Assembly (NCBI GenBank): GCA_030041195.1
Contig: JASHOI010000586.1
Location: 1-11,537, forward strand
Direction of reading: 5' to 3'
DNA length: 11,537 nucleotides
DNA from: Streptosporangiaceae bacterium
GTDB taxonomy: Bacteria > Actinomycetota > Actinomycetes > Streptosporangiales > Streptosporangiaceae
The translations under genes and the position numbers were made by a program. The notes under the pieces are model-generated. The model had not been told where the DNA came from, searched no databases, and saw only the letters and a list, made by a program, of their open reading frames with translations. This document shows positions 6,818-11,537 of the stretch, piece by piece. Position 1 is the stretch's first letter; every line of letters begins with the position of its first letter.

Positions 6818-7256
6818 ACTCGCTCATGAACTGCTTCTGGTCCGCGTCGTCGCCGTACAGCGCGAGCAGGCGCTCGCTCATCTGCTGGGCGCGCGGCTCG
6901 AGATCGGCCGCGAGCCGGGCGCCCTTCGCGGTGGTGGCAAGGACCTTGCGGCGCTTGTCGAGCGGATGCCGGGACTGCCTGATCAGCCCCTCAGCGGTCA
7001 GTCTGGCCACAATCGTGGCGACCGTCGACCGGTCCATGCACACGACCTCGCCCAGCGTCCGCTGGTCGATGCCGGGCGCCGACCGGAGCACGTTGAGGAT
7101 CACGAACTGGGACGAGGTCACGGACGCGCTGACGCCCTCGGCCCACGCGACCGTGAGCACCTGCTGGGCGCGGCGGAGCAGGTGACCCGGGTAGGCCTCC
7201 TGCCGGGCGCGCAACGCCGCCAGCCGCTGCGCTTCTGAGGTCACCGGACGAGCCAC
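6765..7256 (-). CDS. MarR-family transcriptional regulator
   Basis: A 163-residue winged-helix regulator of the type that controls aromatic-acid catabolism. An N-terminal dimerisation helix (PGHLLRRAQQVLT) is followed by the helix-turn-helix: SSQFVILNVLRSAPGIDQRT, LGEVVCMDRSTVATIVARLT and EGLIRQ. The wing is HPLDKRRKVLATT, with the Asp-x-Arg-Arg-type turn conserved in MarR proteins. Helix alpha-6 completes the dimer interface. The start is GTG 7256; the ribosome site is weak. It lies 93 bases downstream of the DHA2 transporter gene on the same strand, so it is probably co-transcribed with it. It is a good candidate for binding the paired boxes at 9043-9061 and 9177-9195. Its last 17 codons overlap the convergent TetR gene by 53 bases. 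Confidence 0.93.
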   Translation of the reverse strand: MARPVTSEAQRLAALRARQEAYPGHLLRRAQQVLTVAWAEGVSASVTSSQFVILNVLRSAPGIDQRTLGEVVCMDRSTVATIVARLTAEGLIRQSRHPLDKRRKVLATTAKGARLAADLEPRAQQMSERLLALYGDDADQKQFMSEFRSLVHRWEDARAARQD

Positions 7257-7349
7257 AACCGCTGATGCTAGCCGCGACGTGGCCGCAGGCTACCGGCGGC
7301 AGCCGTTAGAGGCCCTGTCACCTGCGGCTGCTCGGGCGCTGGCGGCCGG

Positions 7350-8969
7350 TCATGACGACGAGGCCGCCCGGGCGGGCCCGCGGCTGGCCGCGTCCTCCGG
7401 GTCGTCGAGGATGAGCCGGTCCGGGTGGTCGCGCAGGAACACCAGGCCGACCGCGGCGGCGATCAGCACCAGGATGCCGCCGAGCCGGAACGCGTCGTCG
7501 ATGCCGTGGCCCAGCGCGGCGATCGCCAGCGGCGCCACCGTGTGGCTGATCGGCCCGAGCGGTGCCGAGGCCACGGCGAGCACGCCGCCACCCGCCTCCA
7601 CGCCGAGCGCCACATGCAGCTCGGGCGGCGGCAGCCCTGCCGTGAGCAGGCTGTGCACCACGTAGGCGTTGGCCCGGGACAGCCCGATCGCGCCGATGAC
7701 CGCGATCGCCAGCGTCTGGCCGATCAGCCGGAGCGTCTCCGTGGTGCCCGAGGCCATGCTGCCCGCCTGGATCGGGACCGAGTTGACCGCACCGGTGGTC
7801 AGCGACGTCACCAGGAACGCGAACCCGACACCGGCCAGCAGGATCGGGACGATGACCTGGCCGTAGCTCGCCCCGACCGGGAGCGCCGCCAGCCAGAACA
7901 GCGCGGCGGCGAGCGGCAGCACGCCGATGCCGAGCAGCCAGCGCGCGCTGACCCGGGCCAGCCACCGCTTGAGCACCGGGTACAGGACCACGGTCACCAG
8001 CGAGTTGGGCACCAGGCGCAGCGCCACCTGCCACGGGTTGAGGTGATCGGCGATCCCGAACAGCACGCCGAGCAGGTACGCCAGCGCCACGAAGCTGGCC
8101 ATGCCGACGACCGCGATGAAGCCGGCGCTGGAGAACGCCGGGATCTTGAACAGGCTCAGCCGCAGCAGCGGGTCGTGGTGGCGCGACTCCTGCACCAGGA
8201 ACAGGACCAGGATCACGGCCGCGGCGGCAAAGCTCCCGATCACCGGGCCGGACGTCCAGCCCTGCTCGGATCCCTGGATGGACCCGTAGCAGACGCCGAT
8301 GACGAACAGCGCGATCAGCCCCTGGCCGACCCAGTCGTAGCTGCGGTGCGCGGTGGCCTTCGATTCCGGCGACAGCCACGCGCAGCCGAGGCCGACCACA
8401 ACCGCGATGATCAGCACGGGCACGTACGCAAGCCGCCAGGACCCGTTGCGAGCCATCCCGCCCGCGATGAAGGGCCCCAACGCGGTGCCCAGGGCCAGTG
8501 CCACCGACCACAGCGCGATCGCCGTGGCCCGTGCCTGCGGTGTGCGGCTGTTCGCGACGATCAGCGCCAGCGAGCAGGTGTAGAGGGCGCCGCCGCCCAG
8601 CCCGGCCACGATCTGCGCCACCCAGAGCACGTGAATGGAGCCCGCCAGCAGCGCGATCAGCGAGCCGACCGCGATCAGGGCGAAGCCGACGAGGAGCACG
8701 CGCTTGCGCCCGCGCAGGTCACCGAACACCGCGAACGGCAGCCCGGACAGCGCGGTGGCCACGCCGAACAGGGTGGAATACCAGGTGATCTGCCCCCCGG
8801 TGGCGTGCAGCCCCTGCTGCAGGGCGCCGGGCAGCGAAGACGGGAGGGTCAGGGCTATGTTCGCGACCATGATCGCCGCGACCGCCGTGCCGAACGCGCG
8901 CACGGCCGTGGCTGGCAGTGCGCTGGCAGGCTGGGCGCTGGCTGATGCGCCGGCAGTGGCTTCGCTCAC
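7350..8969 (-). CDS. DHA2-type (14-helix) MFS transporter
   Basis: A 539-residue multidrug/solute:proton antiporter of the EmrB/QacA branch with about 14 hydrophobic segments. The MFS loop 2-3 motif is GDLRGRKRVLLVG. The motif-C-like region ALGTALGPFIAGG is followed by the family WRLAYVPVLII segment. The C-terminal tail (DDPEDAASRGPARAA) is hydrophilic. The start is GTG 8969, because GGGGAGAGG lies seven bases upstream and the protein then begins just before helix 1. A TTG start at 9086 would add 39 low-complexity residues and run through the -35, the -10 and the operator box. DHA2 members usually export, so it may relieve toxicity of the aromatic substrate or intermediates, though uptake cannot be excluded. 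It is probably first in an operon with the MarR gene. Confidence 0.92.
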   Translation of the reverse strand: MSEATAGASASAQPASALPATAVRAFGTAVAAIMVANIALTLPSSLPGALQQGLHATGGQITWYSTLFGVATALSGLPFAVFGDLRGRKRVLLVGFALIAVGSLIALLAGSIHVLWVAQIVAGLGGGALYTCSLALIVANSRTPQARATAIALWSVALALGTALGPFIAGGMARNGSWRLAYVPVLIIAVVVGLGCAWLSPESKATAHRSYDWVGQGLIALFVIGVCYGSIQGSEQGWTSGPVIGSFAAAAVILVLFLVQESRHHDPLLRLSLFKIPAFSSAGFIAVVGMASFVALAYLLGVLFGIADHLNPWQVALRLVPNSLVTVVLYPVLKRWLARVSARWLLGIGVLPLAAALFWLAALPVGASYGQVIVPILLAGVGFAFLVTSLTTGAVNSVPIQAGSMASGTTETLRLIGQTLAIAVIGAIGLSRANAYVVHSLLTAGLPPPELHVALGVEAGGGVLAVASAPLGPISHTVAPLAIAALGHGIDDAFRLGGILVLIAAAVGLVFLRDHPDRLILDDPEDAASRGPARAASSS

Positions 8970-9042
8970 CGGGTGCCCTCTCCCCCCGGCGGGCACGGCA
9001 CGCGGCCGCCGCGCCGGGGCAGGGTTACGCTGTGGTGATAAC

Positions 9043-9061
9043 TGCTCCGTGTACTGACTAA
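9043..9061 (-). promoter_or_regulatory. Operator box A (probable MarR site, transporter side)
   Basis: On the minus strand this reads TTAGTCAGTACACGGAGCA. It matches box B (9177-9195) at 17 of 19 positions in opposite orientation. The core is a degenerate dyad of the form CTCnGT-ac-ACnGAG. It overlaps the -10 hexamer (9058-9063) and the expected start of transcription, the usual place for repression of the transporter. Confidence 0.7.
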
Positions 9062-9086
9062 TACTCCTGTCCATCGTCGCTGTCAA
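9058..9086 (-). promoter_or_regulatory. Promoter of the transporter (and probably MarR) unit
   Basis: On the minus strand, a perfect -35 TTGACA (9081-9086), a 17-base spacer and a -10 TATTAG (9058-9063) form a good vegetative sigma promoter. Transcription would start near 9051, giving a leader of about 80 bases to the GTG at 8969. The -10 is covered by operator box A. Confidence 0.65.
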
Positions 9087-9143
9087 CGCTTGGCCGAGTG
9101 CCCCCCAGAAGACTGTTAAGCCAGGCTGTACCGGCAGATCACC

Positions 9144-9172
9144 TTGACGACGCGCGGCGAGCCGGGTTGAAT
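9144..9172 (+). promoter_or_regulatory. Promoter of the ring-cleavage operon
   Basis: TTGACG (9144-9149, -35), a 17-base spacer and TTGAAT (9167-9172, a 4/6 -10 match) precede the dioxygenase. The expected start near 9179 would fall at the beginning of operator box B. This promoter is weaker in consensus than the divergent one. Confidence 0.45.
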
Positions 9173-9176
9173 GAAT

Positions 9177-9195
9177 TTACTCAGTACACAGAGCA
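9177..9195 (+). promoter_or_regulatory. Operator box B (probable MarR site, dioxygenase side)
   Basis: TTACTCAGTACACAGAGCA contains the dyad CTCaGT-ac-ACaGAG, with six-base arms identical except at one internal position. It is a 17/19 match to box A in opposite orientation. It lies between the -10 (9167-9172) and the ribosome site GAGGAGG (9204-9210), so a bound protein would block initiation or early elongation. Confidence 0.7.
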
Positions 9196-9216
9196 TTTCT
9201 GCTGAGGAGGAGTGCG

Positions 9217-10236
9217 TTGGCCCGCCTGTGCAGCGTCATCACCACCTCGCACTCGCCGTTCCTGTTCATCGACGGCGCCCGATGGGCGCAGATCCGCAAG
9301 CTCAGGGACCTGCCCGGCCGGTACGCCCCGGACGCCCCGGTGGACTCCGCCGAGGAGAACCTCGCCAAGCATGCCCGGTGCGTCTTTGCGCTCGCTGAGC
9401 TTCGCGCGCAGCTCGACGCGGCCAGGCCGGACCTGCTGATCGTCTTCGGCGACGACCAGGAGGAGCAGTTCACGCCCGCGAACACGCCCGCGCTCGCGGT
9501 GTACGCCGGGCCGGAGTTCGCCGGGTACCGGGTCTCCCGCTTCGAGGGGGTCCCGCTGCCGGACACGGTGCGGCCGGAGCGGCCGAAGACCGCCGAGCAC
9601 TGGGCCGCGGCGGTACCCGGCCACCCCGGGTTCGCCCGGCACCTGACCGCTGGCCTGGTGCTGCGCGGCTTCGAGCCCGCGCTGATGGAGTCCCTGCCGG
9701 TGCCCGATGAGGGCATGAGCCACGCGATCATGCGGCCGCTGCACTGCCTGCGGCCGGCCTTCGACCTGCCGACCGTGCCGGTGTTCGTCAACTGCTACCA
9801 CGGCCCGCGGCCCACCGCGCGGCGCTGCTACAAGCTCGGCCGCGCGGTCCGTGAGCTGATCGAGGCGTGGCCGTCCGACGAGCGGGTCGCGGTCATCGGT
9901 TCTGGCGGGCTCTGGCATACCCCGCTCGACCCCGGCGCCACGATCGACGAGCGGTTCAACGCCGACATCCTCGCGGCCGTGGAGTCTGGCGGCTCCCGGC
10001 TGATGGCCGCGGTGTTCGACCGGGGGCTCGCGCTGGGCAGGGACAACGGCCACGCCGGACAGCGGGACGGAACGGGGAGCGCGATGGACCTCGGCTACGG
10101 AAGCGGCACCGGCGAGACCCGGAACTGGGTCGCCGCCGCCGCGGTCGCCGACGGCAGCCCGGGTGTGGTGGTCGACTCGGTGCCGATCTGGGCCTCGCCG
10201 GTGGGCGTGGCGTTCGCCTACTGGCCGCTGGCGTGA
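9217..10236 (+). CDS. Class III extradiol ring-cleavage dioxygenase (LigB/DODA-type catalytic subunit)
   Basis: A 339-residue LigB-superfamily iron(II) enzyme that would open a catechol or gallate ring next to a hydroxyl. Conserved features are SHSP with metal ligand His12, a GDDQEEQF segment (78-85) where most members have GNDH, a central MSHAIMRPL (His169), the PVFVNCYHGP and RRCYKLGRA segments, VAVIGSGGLWHTP (225-236), and TGETRNW, where Glu300 is the likely metal-ligand Glu. Gln81 replaces the usual second metal His, a variant that may be normal for this subgroup. There is no separate LigA-like small subunit next to it. TTG 9217 is chosen because GAGGAGG lies six bases upstream. It is first in an operon with a hydratase 36 bases downstream and an aldolase. 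Substrate is inferred as gallate-like from the following genes. Confidence 0.88.
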   Translation: MARLCSVITTSHSPFLFIDGARWAQIRKLRDLPGRYAPDAPVDSAEENLAKHARCVFALAELRAQLDAARPDLLIVFGDDQEEQFTPANTPALAVYAGPEFAGYRVSRFEGVPLPDTVRPERPKTAEHWAAAVPGHPGFARHLTAGLVLRGFEPALMESLPVPDEGMSHAIMRPLHCLRPAFDLPTVPVFVNCYHGPRPTARRCYKLGRAVRELIEAWPSDERVAVIGSGGLWHTPLDPGATIDERFNADILAAVESGGSRLMAAVFDRGLALGRDNGHAGQRDGTGSAMDLGYGSGTGETRNWVAAAAVADGSPGVVVDSVPIWASPVGVAFAYWPLA

Positions 10237-10272
10237 GCGCGCGCCCGGGGCTGCGGAAGGAGACGGTTACTG

Positions 10273-11367
10273 ATGCTTGACGGCGTCACGGTCATCGACG
10301 TGCACGGGCACCTGTCCTCACCACCGCAGGTGCGGGCCTATGCGTTCAATCTGGTCTCCTTGCGCAGCCCGGGCGACGGCGAGCTGCGGCTGCCGGACGA
10401 GGCAGTGGCCGCGGCGCGGGAACGGCACGTGCGGGTGCTCGACGAGCGCAGCATCGACGTCCAGCTGCTGTCCCCGCGGCCGGCGGCGATGATGCACTGG
10501 GAGCGGCCGTTCATCGTCCGGGCGTGGACCCGGGTCACCAACAACCTGATCGCGCAGATGTGCCGGCTGGAGCCCACCCGCTTCGCCGGCATCGGCCAGC
10601 TGCCGCAGAACGCGTCGCTGGGCACCGAGAACTGCCTCGACGAACTGGACCGGTGCATCACCGAGCTGGGGTTCGCGGGCGTCCTGGTGAACCCGGATCC
10701 CGGCGCGGACTCGTCGGCGCCGGGCATGGACGACCCGTACTGGTACCCGCTGTACCGCAGGGCGGCCGAGCTTGACGCCACGATCCTGGTCCACCCGTCG
10801 CTGTCCAGAGACCCCAGGATCGAGCCGCTGCCGCACAGCTACCAGTTCAACAACCTGGTGCAGGAGACGCTGGCCACCTCCCTGCTCGAGCGCGGCACGG
10901 TATTCGCCGAGTTCCCGGGGCTGAAGATCGTGGTATCGCACGGCGGCGGCGCGCCCCGGCGGCTGCTCGCCGACGGCGACGTCCTGGACGCCATGGCGCC
11001 GGTCCCGCAGCACGTCACGCCCAGCGGCGAGCAGCCGGGCGGGCAGGTCGGCATCGTGCTCGGCCCGGCCGGCGACCAGGCCCAGGCCGTCCCGGAGCAC
11101 CGCGACAGCCTGTTCGTCGACACCTGCTGTTACGACCCGCACTTCCTCGCCGCGGTGCTGCGGCAGCGGGGATCCCGGCAGGTGGTGTTCGGCACCGAGG
11201 CACCCGGCTCCGGGGCCCACCTGGTCAACCCGGCAACCGGCCGCCCCGCCGACGACGTGCTCGCCACGCTGGGCAGCCTCGGCTTCCTGTCGCCCGAGCA
11301 GCTCCGCGCGGTCGTGCACGACAACCCGCTGCGGGCCTTTCCGCTGCTGGCCAAGGCGCTCGGTTGA
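10273..11367 (+). CDS. ligJ: 4-Oxalomesaconate hydratase-like amidohydrolase (LigJ type)
   Basis: A 364-residue amidohydrolase-2/ACMSD-superfamily TIM barrel. It carries VHGH at the end of strand 1 (His11, His13), ILVHPS (His174) and VVSHGGG (His223). The last metal motif reads VFGTEAPGSG, with Glu309 where ACMSD-type decarboxylases have Asp. That Glu and the following segment with NPATGRPADD are characteristic of LigJ, which adds water to 4-oxalomesaconate to give 4-carboxy-4-hydroxy-2-oxoadipate. ATG 10273 has GGAAGGAG ten bases upstream. The gene follows the dioxygenase by 36 bases and its stop overlaps the start of an RraA-type aldolase, the enzyme for the next step. Residues about 232-275 form a longer loop than I expect for LigJ. 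A decarboxylase of the same superfamily is the main alternative. Confidence 0.82.
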   Translation: MLDGVTVIDVHGHLSSPPQVRAYAFNLVSLRSPGDGELRLPDEAVAAARERHVRVLDERSIDVQLLSPRPAAMMHWERPFIVRAWTRVTNNLIAQMCRLEPTRFAGIGQLPQNASLGTENCLDELDRCITELGFAGVLVNPDPGADSSAPGMDDPYWYPLYRRAAELDATILVHPSLSRDPRIEPLPHSYQFNNLVQETLATSLLERGTVFAEFPGLKIVVSHGGGAPRRLLADGDVLDAMAPVPQHVTPSGEQPGGQVGIVLGPAGDQAQAVPEHRDSLFVDTCCYDPHFLAAVLRQRGSRQVVFGTEAPGSGAHLVNPATGRPADDVLATLGSLGFLSPEQLRAVVHDNPLRAFPLLAKALG

Positions 11368-11537
11368 GCGGCCGGGCCGGAGGGCCGGACGGCGATCCGC
11401 TGCTCGGGCGGCTGTCGGCGCTCGACGCGTGCGTGGTCTCCGACGCGCTCGACTGGCTCGGCCTGCCCGGCTCGGCGCTCGGGCTGGGGCCGCTATGGCC
11501 CGGTGCCCGGCTGGCCGGGCGCGCCCGCACGGTGCTG
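11364..11537 (+). CDS. RraA-type aldolase, partial (4-carboxy-4-hydroxy-2-oxoadipate aldolase-like; runs off the right edge)
   Basis: Only the first 58 residues are in the window. From TTG 11364, which overlaps the hydratase stop (TTGA) and has AAGG seven bases upstream, the frame reads LSALDACVVSDALDWLG and then GPLWPGARLAGRARTV. This matches the start of RraA-like/HMG-CHA aldolases, whose opening pattern is T-x-x-V-x-D-A-L-x-x-x-G followed by P-x-x-P-G-x-x-x-x-G-x-A-x-T-V. The catalytic Gly-x-x-Asp-x-x loop and Arg lie beyond the edge. By position after a LigJ-like hydratase it should cut 4-carboxy-4-hydroxy-2-oxoadipate to pyruvate and oxaloacetate (LigK/GalC role). RraA RNase E regulators share the fold but do not fit this operon. 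Confidence 0.82.
   Translation, partial: MSGRAGGPDGDPLLGRLSALDACVVSDALDWLGLPGSALGLGPLWPGARLAGRARTVL

Noticed and set aside
7425..8945. 506-codon plus-strand open frame antisense to the transporter
   Set aside because: Composition is Arg/Gln/Asp/His-rich low complexity, with no domain or ribosome site; the antisense frame is a clear 14-helix MFS protein.
1..11537. CRISPR array, tRNA/rRNA genes, transposase or integrase genes
   Set aside because: No regularly spaced direct repeats, cloverleaf-like sequence or recombinase motifs were found on either strand.

Overview
The window is high-GC DNA with GTG and TTG starts, tightly packed genes and Pro/Ala/Arg-rich proteins. It fits an actinomycete chromosome; the order cannot be fixed from the sequence. 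The left ~1.5 kb differs in character: codon use is less GC-biased, genes are sparse, and the intergenic DNA holds inverted repeats, which suggests an accessory segment.

Layout. (1) 3-761, minus: 5' part of a gene running off the left edge, a Pro-rich N-terminus followed by a charged domain tentatively read as RelA/SpoT-like. (2) 762-1548: no supported gene; contains a 59-bp imperfect palindrome with an extra competing arm, and a second small hairpin. (3) 1549-3568: ordinary single genes: a secreted NlpC/P60 peptidase, a RibD-C/DHFR-like reductase, a MazG-like pyrophosphohydrolase (minus) and a PaaI-type thioesterase. (4) 3604-6817: a FAD monooxygenase and an alpha/beta hydrolase in a translationally coupled minus-strand pair, divergent from a TetR regulator with a near-palindromic site between them. 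(5) 6765-11537: a MarR regulator and a DHA2-type MFS transporter on the minus strand, divergent from a plus-strand operon of a class III (LigB-type) extradiol dioxygenase, a LigJ-like 4-oxalomesaconate hydratase and the start of an RraA-type aldolase (LigK/GalC-like).

How the genes fit together. The right-hand operon encodes three steps: aromatic ring cleavage, hydration of 4-oxalomesaconate, and aldol cleavage to pyruvate plus oxaloacetate. No dehydrogenase or lactonase lies between dioxygenase and hydratase, so a gallate-like substrate that gives oxalomesaconate directly is the best inference. The divergent promoter region holds two nearly identical 19-bp boxes (17/19) in opposite orientation, one over the -10 of the transporter promoter and one just downstream of the -10 of the dioxygenase promoter. 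They are probable operators of the adjacent MarR protein. The TetR-controlled monooxygenase/hydrolase pair may supply hydroxylated or de-esterified aromatics to this operon, but that link rests on position only.
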